Assembly: GCA_902778855.1 (NCBI GenBank) | Contig: CACYZM010000002.1 | Location: 1-64,000, forward strand | DNA: 64,000 nt | Direction of reading: 5' to 3' | Source of the DNA: an uncultured Bacteroidia bacterium | GTDB taxonomy: Bacteria; Bacteroidota; Bacteroidia; Bacteroidales; UBA932 | In this document: positions 6,847 through 17,072 of the stretch, in pieces | Position numbering within the stretch: the first letter of the stretch is position 1 | Layout of the letters: every line of letters starts with the position of its first letter | Program-made: the position numbers and the translations under genes | Notes under the pieces: generated by a model | What the model was told of the DNA's origin: nothing | Databases searched by the model: none | The model's input: only the letters and a program-made list of their open reading frames with translations

Positions 6847-9456
6847 ATGAAAAAACTCTTCGCTTTGGCGGCCGTCCTGCTCCTGATGGGCACGTCCGCC
6901 GCGCTGGCCGACAACTTCCGGCACCCTGCGCCGGAAATCGAAAAGATCACGATGGCCAGTCCGCTTCCGACCGCCTATTTCTCCAGTGATGATGCGATGG
7001 CGGTATTGGCCTACCGCAAATGCCGCAGCGTCCCCATCGCCGAACTTGCCGAGAGCGAGGCCCGCATCGGCGGCGTCCGGGTGGATCCCCGCAACTTCAG
7101 CGAGACGCGCGAGAATTATTTCGACAAACTCGAGCTGCTCGACGTCAAGACCGGCCAGGTGAAACCGGTACGCGGCCTCCCGGCCAATGCCCGTGTCAAG
7201 TTCATTACCTGGTCGCCCAGCCGCCGCTATGTGGCGTTCACCCTCTCATTCCCTTTCCGGGTCGAACTCTGGCGGATGGATGTCTCGCAGGAATCGCCTG
7301 TGGCCCAGCGCGTGATTTCCACGCGGGTCAATACGATCTTCGGCACGCCGTTCTTCTTCCTCGACGATGAGCGCATCCTGTTCAAGGCCGTCCCTGACAA
7401 TCACACCGTGGCGCCGCACCAGGATATCGCCCAGTCGAACATCGTCCAGGAAGTCCTGGGCGAGAAGAAATCGATCCGCACCTATCAGGACCTGCTCGGC
7501 GGTCCGGCCGACGAAGCGCTCTTCGACTATTGCTGCACCAGCCAGCTGATGGTCTGGACGCCCACCGGCACCCAGCGTATCGGCGCTCCGGCCGTGTATC
7601 GCTCCATCGAGCCGTCGCCCGACGGCAGCCACGCCATCGTGGTGACCGAACATCATCCGTATTCCTATGTGGAGAGCCACCGCTCATTCCCGAGCAAGCA
7701 GTTCATCATGTCCCTGACCGACGGATCGATGGTCCGTATGCTGCGCGACGGCACGGTCAAGGAGGAGAAGCCCGACCGGGACAAAGCTGACAAGGACAAG
7801 AAAGACAAACCGGAACCGCCCAAACCGAAGCCCTCCGGCTTCGCCTGGCGCCCCGACCTGCCCGCCACGCTTTATTGGACCGAGTCCGAAGGCGCCGGCC
7901 CGATGATGGGCCCCATGGGCCCGCGCCCGGATGCCGAACCTGCCGCGAAGGATTCCGCAAACAAGGAGGAGAAACCGGAGAAGACCTTTACCGACCGGGT
8001 GTACCAGTGCGGCGCCCCGTTCGATTTTGAAAATGTCAAGGAACTGGTGCTGGCTCCCGAATACCGCCTGGGCCGCATCACCTGGGGCGATGCGAAGCTC
8101 GCCCTGTTCGAAGAAAGCTCGTCCAAGCAGAAATTCCGCCGCACGATGACCTTCGTCCCCGGCGATACGCTGGCTCCGAAACGCGTACTCTTCACCCAGA
8201 GTACCGAGGTCGACACGCTGGGCAACTTCCCGGTCTACGGCCGTCCGTATATGACGCGCAACGCCTTTGGCCGCAGCGTCCTTTGGACCGACAACGCCCA
8301 TTCCCAGATCTTCCTGACCGGCAACGACCGCCCCGATGCGGAAGGCTTCAACCATTCGTACATCGATCTGCTGTCGCTCAAGACCGGCAAGATGGACAAC
8401 CTCTGGACCTCTTCGGGCGACTGCCGCGAGACCGTGACCGGCATCACGAATTTCACGCCCGCAAGGCTCCGCTTCATCGGCCGGCGCGATGCGTTCGGCG
8501 TGGTTCCCGACTACTACGAGTTCGACGTGCGCAAGCGCTCGAGCCGCCAGATCACGCACTTCGTGGATCCGGTGGCGGACGTGTTCTCTTCGAAGGTTAC
8601 CGACCAGTATGTGACCTATACCCGCAAGGACGGCCTCAAGTGCTATGCCCACCTCTACCTGCCTGCCGACTATAATCCGGAGCGCGACGGGAAACTGCCC
8701 GTGTTTATGTGGACCTATCCCTACGAGTACCGTTGCCCGGCCGAATGCTACAAACGCAAACCCGAAAAGCACAAGTATACCAAGCCGACCTACGGTTCCG
8801 CGATGATCTGGGCCACCCAGGGCTATGCCGTGCTCGATGAATTCACGATGGCGATTGTCTCGCCCGACAAGGATTCCCTGCCCAACAACTATTTCCTGGA
8901 GCAGCTGGTGATGAGCGCCGAAGCCGCCGTCGACTTCGTGTGCGACAGCATCGGCGTGGGCGACCGCGACCGGATCGGCGTGGGCGGCCACTCCTACGGC
9001 GGCTTCATGACCGCCAACCTGCTGGCCCACACCCGTCTCTTCCGGGCCGGCGTGGCCCGCAGCGGCGCCTACAACCGCAGCCTCACCCCGTTCGGCTTCC
9101 AGAGCGAGCGCCGTACGTACTGGAAGGCCAAAGACGTGTACGACGTAATGTCGCCGTTCAACTACGCCGACAAGATCAAGGACGCCCTGATGCTCATCCA
9201 CGGACAGATGGACAACAATATGGGTACCTTCCCGGTGCAGTCGGAGCGGCTCTACCAGGCCCTCGTGTATTTTGGCGCCACCGCCCGCTATGTGCAGCTC
9301 CCGTATGAAAGCCACAGCTACTCCGGCATCGAAACCACGCTCGACATGCTCTACGAGACCGGCTACTGGCTCGATACCTACGTGAAAAACGCCAAACCGC
9401 GCAAGAAACCGGAGAAGGCGGAGAAGCCCGCGAAGCCGGAAGAACCGGCCAACTAG
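6847..9456 (+). CDS. Secreted S9 family prolyl oligopeptidase-like serine peptidase
   Basis: An 869-residue exported peptidase. MKKLFALAAVLLLMGTSAALAD is a signal peptide. The N-terminal two thirds form the beta-propeller that restricts access to the active site. The C-terminal alpha/beta-hydrolase domain has GHSYGG with nucleophile Ser716, Asp789 in HGQMDNN and His823 in YESHSY. The order and spacing resemble the S9 branch containing glutamyl endopeptidases. A charged lysine/proline insert (KDKKDKPEPPKPKPSG) at about residues 317-332 and a Lys/Pro/Glu-rich tail are low-complexity linkers. It follows the transglycosylase by 3 bases and ends at a strong terminator. It probably digests peptides in the periplasm. 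Confidence 0.9.
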   Translation: MKKLFALAAVLLLMGTSAALADNFRHPAPEIEKITMASPLPTAYFSSDDAMAVLAYRKCRSVPIAELAESEARIGGVRVDPRNFSETRENYFDKLELLDVKTGQVKPVRGLPANARVKFITWSPSRRYVAFTLSFPFRVELWRMDVSQESPVAQRVISTRVNTIFGTPFFFLDDERILFKAVPDNHTVAPHQDIAQSNIVQEVLGEKKSIRTYQDLLGGPADEALFDYCCTSQLMVWTPTGTQRIGAPAVYRSIEPSPDGSHAIVVTEHHPYSYVESHRSFPSKQFIMSLTDGSMVRMLRDGTVKEEKPDRDKADKDKKDKPEPPKPKPSGFAWRPDLPATLYWTESEGAGPMMGPMGPRPDAEPAAKDSANKEEKPEKTFTDRVYQCGAPFDFENVKELVLAPEYRLGRITWGDAKLALFEESSSKQKFRRTMTFVPGDTLAPKRVLFTQSTEVDTLGNFPVYGRPYMTRNAFGRSVLWTDNAHSQIFLTGNDRPDAEGFNHSYIDLLSLKTGKMDNLWTSSGDCRETVTGITNFTPARLRFIGRRDAFGVVPDYYEFDVRKRSSRQITHFVDPVADVFSSKVTDQYVTYTRKDGLKCYAHLYLPADYNPERDGKLPVFMWTYPYEYRCPAECYKRKPEKHKYTKPTYGSAMIWATQGYAVLDEFTMAIVSPDKDSLPNNYFLEQLVMSAEAAVDFVCDSIGVGDRDRIGVGGHSYGGFMTANLLAHTRLFRAGVARSGAYNRSLTPFGFQSERRTYWKAKDVYDVMSPFNYADKIKDALMLIHGQMDNNMGTFPVQSERLYQALVYFGATARYVQLPYESHSYSGIETTLDMLYETGYWLDTYVKNAKPRKKPEKAEKPAKPEEPAN

Positions 9457-9480
9457 CTTATTTGCAAAATTTTTCAAAGA

Positions 9481-9506
9481 AAAAGGCGGCCGAAAGCCGC
9501 TTTTTT
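9481..9506 (+). terminator. Intrinsic terminator after the S9 peptidase gene
   Basis: GCGGC-cgaaa-GCCGC with A4 before and T6 after, 24 bases past the stop codon. Confidence 0.8.
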
Positions 9507-9508
9507 CA

Positions 9509-9516
9509 TATCTTTG
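9509..9516 (+). promoter_or_regulatory. Probable rpsA -7 element
   Basis: TATCTTTG matches TAnnTTTG and directly follows the terminator, leaving a leader of about 70 bases before rpsA. The -33 element is not obvious. Confidence 0.5.
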
Positions 9517-9590
9517 CGGTCCCGCAAGGACGGCGGGATTATAAATAAAGTCTAACTACTTATTGTTTAACAAATTACTAACCATTAACC

Positions 9591-11471
9591 ATGTCTGAAG
9601 AGATCATCGAGAATCCCGCAGTCGAATCTGCAGAGGAAATCGAGGAGCAGGTGATCGTAAAACCTGCCAAAAAACAAAGCAACGCTTCCGTCGACAACGA
9701 CAAGTTCGATTGGGACGCCTTTGAAAATGACGGCTTCGACGCCGGCGAAAAAGCCGCGAACGAAGAAAGCTACAGCAAGAGCCTCAGCCGCATCAACGAG
9801 AATGAGGTCGTAGAAGGCACCGTCACCGCCATCAACAAGCGCGAAGTCATCGTCAACATCGGCTACAAGAGCGAGGGCGTGATCAGCATCAACGAATTCC
9901 GTTACAATCCCGACCTGGCCGTCGGCGACACCGTGGAAGTCTACGTGGAGAACGCCGAAGACAAGAAAGGCCAGCTCATCCTCTCGCACAAGCGCGCCCG
10001 TGCCGTCAAGTCGTGGGATCGCGTGAACGAAGCCTTCGCCAAAGACGAAATCGTGAAGGGTTACATCAAGTGCCGCACGAAGGGCGGTATGATCGTCGAC
10101 GTGTTCGGTATCGAGGCCTTCCTCCCGGGCAGCCAGATCGATGTCAAACCCATCCGCGACTATGACGTATTTGTCAACAAGACCATGGAATTCAAGATCG
10201 TCAAGATCAACCAGGAATTCCGCAACGTGGTCGTTTCCCACAAGGCCCTCATCGAGGCCGAGATCGAAGCCCAGAAGGCCGACATCATCGCCAAACTGGA
10301 GAAGGGCCAGGTGCTGGAAGGAACGGTCAAGAACATCACCTCCTACGGCGTGTTCGTCGACCTGGGCGGTGTGGACGGTCTGATCCACATCACCGACTTG
10401 AGCTGGGGCCGCATCAGCCATCCCGAAGAAGTGGTCTCGCTCGACCAGAAGATCAATGTGGTGATTCTCGACTTCGACGATACCAAGAAGCGTATCGCCC
10501 TCGGTCTGAAGCAGCTTACCCCGCACCCGTGGGATGCGCTCGACCCGAACCTCAAGGTGGGCGACACCGTGAAGGGCAAGGTCGTGGTCATCGCCGACTA
10601 CGGTGCCTTCGTGGAAGTGCAGCCGGGCGTCGAAGGTCTGATCCACGTTTCCGAAATGAGCTGGAGCCTGCATCTGCGCAGCGCACAGGATTTCCTCAAG
10701 GTGGGACAGGAAGTTGAGGCCGTGATCCTCACCCTCGACCGCGAGGAGCGCAAGATGAGCCTGGGTATCAAGCAGCTCAAACCCGATCCGTGGGCAACCA
10801 TCACCGAAAAATACCCCATCAACTCCAAGCATACCGCTACCGTCCGCAACTTCACCAACTTCGGTGTGTTCGTGGAACTGGAAGAAGGTGTCGACGGCCT
10901 CGTCCACATCAGCGACCTGAGCTGGACCAAGAAGATCAAGCACCCGTCCGAGTTCACCTCCATCGGTGAGCCGATCGAAGTCGTGGTCCTCGAAGTCGAC
11001 CAGGAGAACCGCCGCCTGAGCCTCGGCCACAAGCAGCTTGAAGAGAACCCCTGGAACGAGTACGAGAATACCTACACCGTGGGCTCCGTCCACGAAGGTA
11101 CCGTGACCGCCATCGTCGACAAGGGCGCTACCATCACCCTCGCCGACGGCATCACCGGCTTCTGCTCGAACCGCAACCTGGTCAAGGAAGATGGCACCAC
11201 CGCCAAGGAAGGCGAGAAGCTCCCGTTCAAGGTGACCGAGTTCAACAAGGGCAGCAAGAAGATCACCCTCTCGCACACCCGTACGTATGAGGAAGTCCGT
11301 CGCGAAGAAGCCCGCAAGGAAGCCCGCGAGAAAGAATCCGAAGCCAACACGACCCAGAAGGCCGTCCGGAAGCTGAAGGACAACCTCGAGCGGACCACCC
11401 TCGGTGACATCTCCGACCTGGCCGACCTCAAGAGCCGCCTCGAAGCCGAGGAAAAAGCGAACCAGGAGTGA
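9591..11471 (+). CDS. rpsA: 30S ribosomal protein S1
   Basis: A 626-residue protein that helps the 30S subunit hold mRNA. After an acidic N-terminus it carries about six tandem S1/OB-fold repeats, visible as recurring VEGTVTAINKREVIVNIG, TSYGVFVDLGGVDGLIHITD, ADYGAFVEVQPGVEGLIHVS and TNFGVFVELEEGVDGLVHIS stretches, and ends in a charged helical tail. Length fits Bacteroidota S1. The stop overlaps the GTG start of the ribonuclease Z gene, so translation of the two is probably coupled. Confidence 0.95.
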   Translation: MSEEIIENPAVESAEEIEEQVIVKPAKKQSNASVDNDKFDWDAFENDGFDAGEKAANEESYSKSLSRINENEVVEGTVTAINKREVIVNIGYKSEGVISINEFRYNPDLAVGDTVEVYVENAEDKKGQLILSHKRARAVKSWDRVNEAFAKDEIVKGYIKCRTKGGMIVDVFGIEAFLPGSQIDVKPIRDYDVFVNKTMEFKIVKINQEFRNVVVSHKALIEAEIEAQKADIIAKLEKGQVLEGTVKNITSYGVFVDLGGVDGLIHITDLSWGRISHPEEVVSLDQKINVVILDFDDTKKRIALGLKQLTPHPWDALDPNLKVGDTVKGKVVVIADYGAFVEVQPGVEGLIHVSEMSWSLHLRSAQDFLKVGQEVEAVILTLDREERKMSLGIKQLKPDPWATITEKYPINSKHTATVRNFTNFGVFVELEEGVDGLVHISDLSWTKKIKHPSEFTSIGEPIEVVVLEVDQENRRLSLGHKQLEENPWNEYENTYTVGSVHEGTVTAIVDKGATITLADGITGFCSNRNLVKEDGTTAKEGEKLPFKVTEFNKGSKKITLSHTRTYEEVRREEARKEAREKESEANTTQKAVRKLKDNLERTTLGDISDLADLKSRLEAEEKANQE

Positions 11472-12234
11472 ATTTTACCCTGACAACCCTTGGGACGGCA
11501 TCTGCCCGACCGATGGTTGACTGCCATCAAAGCGCCCATGTCTTCAACATGCATGGGCGCTTGTTTTTGGTCGACTGCGGTGAAGGTGCACAGGTGCAGC
11601 TCAAGCGCTACGGAATCTCCAAGGCGCGGCTCGACAACATCCTGATCTCCCACCTTCACGGTGACCATATCTTCGGGATCTTCGGGATGCTTTCGACCAT
11701 GGCGCTCGACGGCCGCACGGCGCCGCTCTACATCTACGCGCCCCGCGATTTCGGCTCCGTGCTCCGTTTCTTCATGGCCCATTTCGGGGAAGGGATCAAA
11801 TATGAGATCCAGCATATCCCCCTCACCATGAAAGAGCCGGAAAAGATCATCGAACTGCGGAACTGCGAAGTGTGGGCGTTCCCGCTGCAGCACCGCATCG
11901 ACTGTTTCGGCTACCGCATCGTCTGGCTGAAGACCGGCCAGTCGGCCGCCTACTGCTCCGACACGATGGTCTTCCCCGAAGAGGCGGAGTGGCTGCAGGG
12001 GACCGATCTAATCTACCACGAGGCCACTTTTGCCGACGAACACGTGGAACTGGCACACAAAATGTATCATTCCACGGCGCGGGAAGCGGCGACCGTGGCG
12101 GCGCAGGCGGGCGCGAAGCGCCTGGTGCTCGGCCACTTCTCGTCGCGTTACCGCGACCTCGGCGTGCTGCTCGCGCAGGCGCGGGAGGTATTCCCGGAAA
12201 GTTATCTGGCCGAAGAAGGCAAAGTGTTTGAAGT

Positions 12235-12238
<4 letters not shown>
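11468..12238 (+). CDS. rnz: Ribonuclease Z, shortened form
   Basis: A metallo-beta-lactamase-fold endonuclease that trims tRNA 3' ends. The zinc motif SHLHGDH (about residues 58-64), the YCSDT motif and LGHFSSRY are all present. At 256 residues it is about 45 shorter than usual. The stretch between the HRIDCFGYRI segment and YCSDT, normally holding a long loop with conserved basic and proline residues, is reduced to VWLKTGQSAA. The shortening is in frame, so the protein may still work. The start is a GTG inside the rpsA stop (GTGA), and the gene ends in an ATGA overlap with the S41 peptidase gene. Confidence 0.88.
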
Positions 12239-13801
<1,563 letters not shown>

Positions 13802-13815
<14 letters not shown>

Positions 13816-14743
13816 TAGCCCGCATCTGCGCTGAAAGTGCCCGCTGGTAACGGCGGGCATTTTCGTTGTGCCCCGTCAGGGTCTTGGCAAATACGTGGGT
13901 ACCGTCGAAATTGTCGCGGGCGCAGAAATAGAGATAGTCGTGCCTTTCGTAGTTCAGCACGGCGTCGAGCGCGGCCACGGGCGGCATGAGGACGGTCGGG
14001 TCGGCCTGCAGCGGCATGCCCAGCTGGAGGCGGTTCATATAGACGCCGGCGATGCGGGGCAGTTCCGGTTCGTATTTGCTCTCTTCGATGACGATGGCGG
14101 CGAGGGTGCTGACCTCCTGGCGGGTCAGGCCGATGGCCTGGGCCTTGGCGTCGCGGTCGCCGTTCCAGAAGGTCTCGTATTCCCGGTGCATCCGCTCCAC
14201 GAATTCGTCGGGCGTGACGGTCCACCAGACTTCATAGGTATTGGGGATGAACATGCCGATGAAGGTCTCTGGCGTGAAGCCGTAGCGGTCGGCCGTGGCG
14301 GGATCGCTCAGTGTGGCCAGGAAGGCCTCGGGCGCGGCTTCCAACTGTTCGCCCAGAAAATCGGCAAAGCGGTCGAGACTGCGGTAATACCCCGGAATGA
14401 CCAGCCGGACCGGCTGCTGCCAGCCTTTTTGCAGGCTGCGGACGAGGCTCTTGTTGCCCATGCCTTTCTTGAAGCGGTACAGGCCCGGGCGGAAGGAATC
14501 CTTGAGTTTCATCAGCCCGGCCGCCCGGAGGAAGCGGGCTTCATTGTCGATGGATCCGCTCTGCAGGACGGCGTCGATCATCTGGTCGTAGGAGAAATCG
14601 CGGTAGATGCGGATATCGGCCGGTTTCTCGGTCTCCTTCACATTGTTGGCGTAAAACGTTTGGTAGAAGACGGCGGCGGCCCCCGCGCCGATGAGCGCCA
14701 GGATCAGCAGGGCCAGGACCAGGAATTTGGTGGTTTTCTTCAT
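13802..14743 (-). CDS. mltG: Endolytic murein transglycosylase MltG
   Basis: A 313-residue single-pass inner-membrane enzyme that cuts nascent glycan strands and so sets their length. Residues about 5-30 form the transmembrane anchor. The YceG/MltG domain shows the catalytic glutamate region AIVIEESKYEPELPRIAGVY, then MNRLQLGMPLQADPTVL, and the terminal NFDGTHVFAKTLTGHNEN. Length is slightly short but complete. Its start overlaps the stop of the LysM glucosaminidase gene (TGATG), so the two cell-wall enzymes form one operon. Confidence 0.93.
13838..13864 (+). terminator. Terminator-like hairpin inside the 3' end of mltG
   Basis: TGCCCGC (13838-13844) pairs with GCGGGCA (13853-13859) and is followed by TTTTC. 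It lies 22 bases past the stop of the S41 peptidase gene and would end the plus-strand rpsA operon while being part of the coding sequence of mltG. Confidence 0.55.
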
Positions 14744-15693
14744 CAGGGTTTTCGGAGCTTGAGGATCGTGCCGGGCTCGGGTTCGGAGCCGGGCTTCAGG
14801 TCGTTGTATTCGTAGAGTTTCTTCATTTTCACGGCGTAGCGCTGGGCCAGGCCGCGCATGGTCTCGCCCTCTTCGACCACGTGTTTGTCGAGGTGGGGCG
14901 CGCTTTGGTTTTTCTTGGCTTCAAGGTAGACCGTTTCCCCGGGCTGGAGCGGGCGGTCGCGGTCCACGTCATTGAAGCGCCGGAGTTCCCGCTTGAAGAG
15001 ATTGTATTCGCGGGCCAACTGGGCGAAGGTGTCGCCTTCGCGGGCCTGGATCCAGGCCACGCCGTTGGTGGTGCGGATCTCGCGGCTGAGGGAGGCGGTG
15101 TAGAGTTTATGGCCGGGCAGCGGTTTGAAGGCAACGCTGGTTTCTGCTTCCAGCGGGGTGGGGGGCAGTGCCTGTCGTGCGGCTTCGTCGAGCCGGTCGA
15201 AGCGGGTGAGGTCGTTTTCTTCGATGATGCGGATCAGGCTGGAAGCGTAGGTCTGGGCCGTGGCGTAGCCCGCTTTCTGCAGGCCGAGGGCCCATCCCTT
15301 ATAGTCGGTGGGTTCGAGGCTGAAGAGGCTGGCGTAGCGGTCACGGTAGCGCAGGAAGTCGCTGTGGTCGCGGAACGATTCATCGGCCGAGTCGTAGCTG
15401 CGGAAGCATTCGTCGGGCAGGTCGTCGGTATGTTTGACGCTTTTGCCTTTCCATCCGTGGCATTTGATGCCGAAGTGGTTATTGGCCATCCGCGCCAGGG
15501 TGCTGTTCCCGTCGCCCGATTCGAGGCAGGCCTGTGCCAGGGTAATGCTCGCAGGGATGCCTGTCGCCTTCATCTCCCGAACGGCGATATCCGCATATTG
15601 TTCGATGTATTGTTGTCGTGTCAACTTCTGTCCCGACATCGTCCAGACGCCGGAGATCAATAAAGTCAACACCAAGATCAGTCTTTTCATCAT
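14743..15693 (-). CDS. Secreted LysM-containing N-acetylglucosaminidase (GH73-like)
   Basis: A 316-residue exported peptidoglycan hydrolase. MMKRLILVLTLLISGVW is a signal peptide; either of two adjacent ATG codons (15693 or 15690) could be the start. Residues about 25-165 form a FlgJ/GH73 domain with the glutamate in ITLAQACLESGDGNSTLA and the NNHFGIKCHGWKGKSV segment. Two LysM-like modules follow (AREGDTFAQLAREYNL and VEEGETMRGLAQRYAV). It is co-transcribed with mltG. A palindromic repeat lies just upstream of its start. Confidence 0.88.
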   Translation of the reverse strand: MMKRLILVLTLLISGVWTMSGQKLTRQQYIEQYADIAVREMKATGIPASITLAQACLESGDGNSTLARMANNHFGIKCHGWKGKSVKHTDDLPDECFRSYDSADESFRDHSDFLRYRDRYASLFSLEPTDYKGWALGLQKAGYATAQTYASSLIRIIEENDLTRFDRLDEAARQALPPTPLEAETSVAFKPLPGHKLYTASLSREIRTTNGVAWIQAREGDTFAQLAREYNLFKRELRRFNDVDRDRPLQPGETVYLEAKKNQSAPHLDKHVVEEGETMRGLAQRYAVKMKKLYEYNDLKPGSEPEPGTILKLRKP

Positions 15694-15718
15694 CTTTTTT
15701 ATTTGCGGTCCTACCTCA

Positions 15719-15792
15719 GCGCGCCAGAACCTTACAAACCGTCGCTTAGGCTCCGGTTTGAAGAACCTGTCGCTCCACCAGGCTCACGCGCG
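15719..15792 (+). repeat. CAGAACCTT palindromic repeat, copy R1, overlapping the 3' end of the flavoprotein gene
   Basis: About 74 bases built as CAGAACCTT, a hairpin (CAAACC...GGTTTG), then AAGAACC and CGCTCCACCAGGC. It matches copy R2 (16156-16230, opposite strand) and shares its flanks with copy R3 (59437-59513). The flavoprotein stop codon (15732-15734) and roughly its last 20 codons lie inside the repeat. Confidence 0.8.
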
Positions 15793-17072
15793 GACCGCAA
15801 AAGAAAGTTGGCCGCGCTCTGGCCGGCGAGGGAGCCGGTGGAGAAGGCGATCTGGAGGTTGTAGCCGCCGGTGTCGCCGTCGAGGTCGAGGACTTCGCCG
15901 CAGAAGTAGAGGCCGGGCCGGAGGCGCGAGGCCATGGTTTTGGGGACGATTTCCTTGAGGTTGACGCCGCCGGCCGTCACGACGGCCCGTTCATATCCCT
16001 TATAGCCGCCGATGCGCAGCGGCCAGCGTTTGAGCCGCTCCGGCAGGTTGTCGATCGTCAAGTCCGGATTCGCCCGCAGGAAAGGCCCGATCAATACTTT
16101 CGGCAGCAACGATTGCCGCTCCAAAAACTTCTCTGCGGAATTCCCAGCCAACTGACGTGCGTTGGCCTGGTGGAGCGGAGGGTTCTTCAAACCGGAGCCT
16201 GAGCGAGGGTTTGAAAGGTTCTGACGCGCGTTGGAAATGTCAGTTGGTTGGGAATTCCGCAGCAGGCGATTCCGTAACTGTTCTTGCGTGAGGGCGGGTT
16301 TGAGGTCGAGGAGGATGTCGACGCGCTGGCCGTTGCAGAGGGCCCAGACGGCGCGGCGGCTCAGGTGATAGGCGATGCCGCTTTCCAGCCCGTCGTCGGT
16401 GAAATTGAAATCGCCTTGCTCGTGCATCACTTCCTGACGGTCGATGCAGAGCGTCAGCCCGATGTTCTTCATCTCCAGACCGGGCAGGCCGGGATCATAT
16501 TCTTTGGGCAGCAGGGCCGTTTCGCTCGGGAAGGTCGCCGTGATCGTGTGACCCGCTTCTTCGGCCAGCCGGTAACCGTCGCCGGTCGAACCGGTGACGG
16601 GATAGGACTTGCCGCCCGTGGCGATGATAACGGCGTCGAAATCGCGCAGCTCGGCCAGACTGCCGACGCTGCTGCAGTAGCGGATGTCCACCCCCGATTC
16701 GCGGACCCGCCGCTCGAGGGCGCGGGCAACGTCGCCCGCCACCAGCGAGGCGGGATAGACGCGCTGCCCCTGGAGCGTGACCGTGGGAACGCTCAGTTCC
16801 GTTTCGAAGAAGCGGATCAGATCTTCATTGGAGAAGGCCCGGAAAGCGTTCTTCAGAAAACCCTGGTTGGGGTGGATGTGGGGCGCGAATTCTTCCCAGG
16901 TCCGGCGGTTGGTGAGGTTGCAGCGGCCTTTGCCGGTCAGATAGATCTTCCGGCCCAGCCGGTCGTTCTTGTCGAAAAGCACGACCGCCTGCCCGCCCAG
17001 CGCTTCGGCGGCCCGGATGGCCGCCATCATGCCGGCGGGGCCGCCCCCCACGATCGCCAGCCGCGGATTCAT
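15732..17072 (-). CDS. YhiN/HI0933-like FAD-dependent oxidoreductase carrying an in-frame repeat insertion
   Basis: A 446-residue flavoprotein of the HI0933/YhiN (BaiN-like) family. The N-terminal FAD motif is AIVGGGPAGMMAAIRA; GRKIYLTGKGRCNLTN and the C-terminal VTAGGVNLKEI and GLYFCGEVLDLDGDTGGYN are family signatures. The exact reaction is unknown. ATG 17072 overlaps the stop of the upstream gene (TGATG); a TTG one codon earlier is unlikely. Two parts look foreign. About residues 272-310 (NARQNLSNPRSGSG and neighbours) come from a small inverted-repeat insertion at 16145-16250 that keeps the frame. The last 20 or so residues (EPGGATGSSNRSLSDGL) come from a second copy of the same repeat. 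All core motifs lie outside these parts, so function is possible. Confidence 0.9.
   Translation of the reverse strand: MNPRLAIVGGGPAGMMAAIRAAEALGGQAVVLFDKNDRLGRKIYLTGKGRCNLTNRRTWEEFAPHIHPNQGFLKNAFRAFSNEDLIRFFETELSVPTVTLQGQRVYPASLVAGDVARALERRVRESGVDIRYCSSVGSLAELRDFDAVIIATGGKSYPVTGSTGDGYRLAEEAGHTITATFPSETALLPKEYDPGLPGLEMKNIGLTLCIDRQEVMHEQGDFNFTDDGLESGIAYHLSRRAVWALCNGQRVDILLDLKPALTQEQLRNRLLRNSQPTDISNARQNLSNPRSGSGLKNPPLHQANARQLAGNSAEKFLERQSLLPKVLIGPFLRANPDLTIDNLPERLKRWPLRIGGYKGYERAVVTAGGVNLKEIVPKTMASRLRPGLYFCGEVLDLDGDTGGYNLQIAFSTGSLAGQSAANFLLRSAREPGGATGSSNRSLSDGL
16145..16250 (-). mobile_element. Miniature inverted-repeat element (contains repeat copy R2) inserted in frame
   Basis: A 106-base insert bounded by CAGCCAACTGAC (16145-16156) and GTCAGTTGGTTG (16239-16250), which are inverted repeats with one mismatch. 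GGAATTCC lies on each side (16137-16144 and 16251-16258) and could be an 8-base target duplication. Because GGAATTCC is itself a palindrome, the same bases can also be read as a 22-base terminal inverted repeat running from 16135 to 16260. Its core (16156-16230) is repeat copy R2. Either reading adds a multiple of three bases (114 or 126) and no stop codon to the flavoprotein gene. Confidence 0.75.

Noticed and set aside
15719-16260. Could the palindromic repeats be a CRISPR array or an IS fragment?
   Set aside because: Only two copies, inverted, with no regular spacers and no cas genes; no transposase remnant is present in or beside them.
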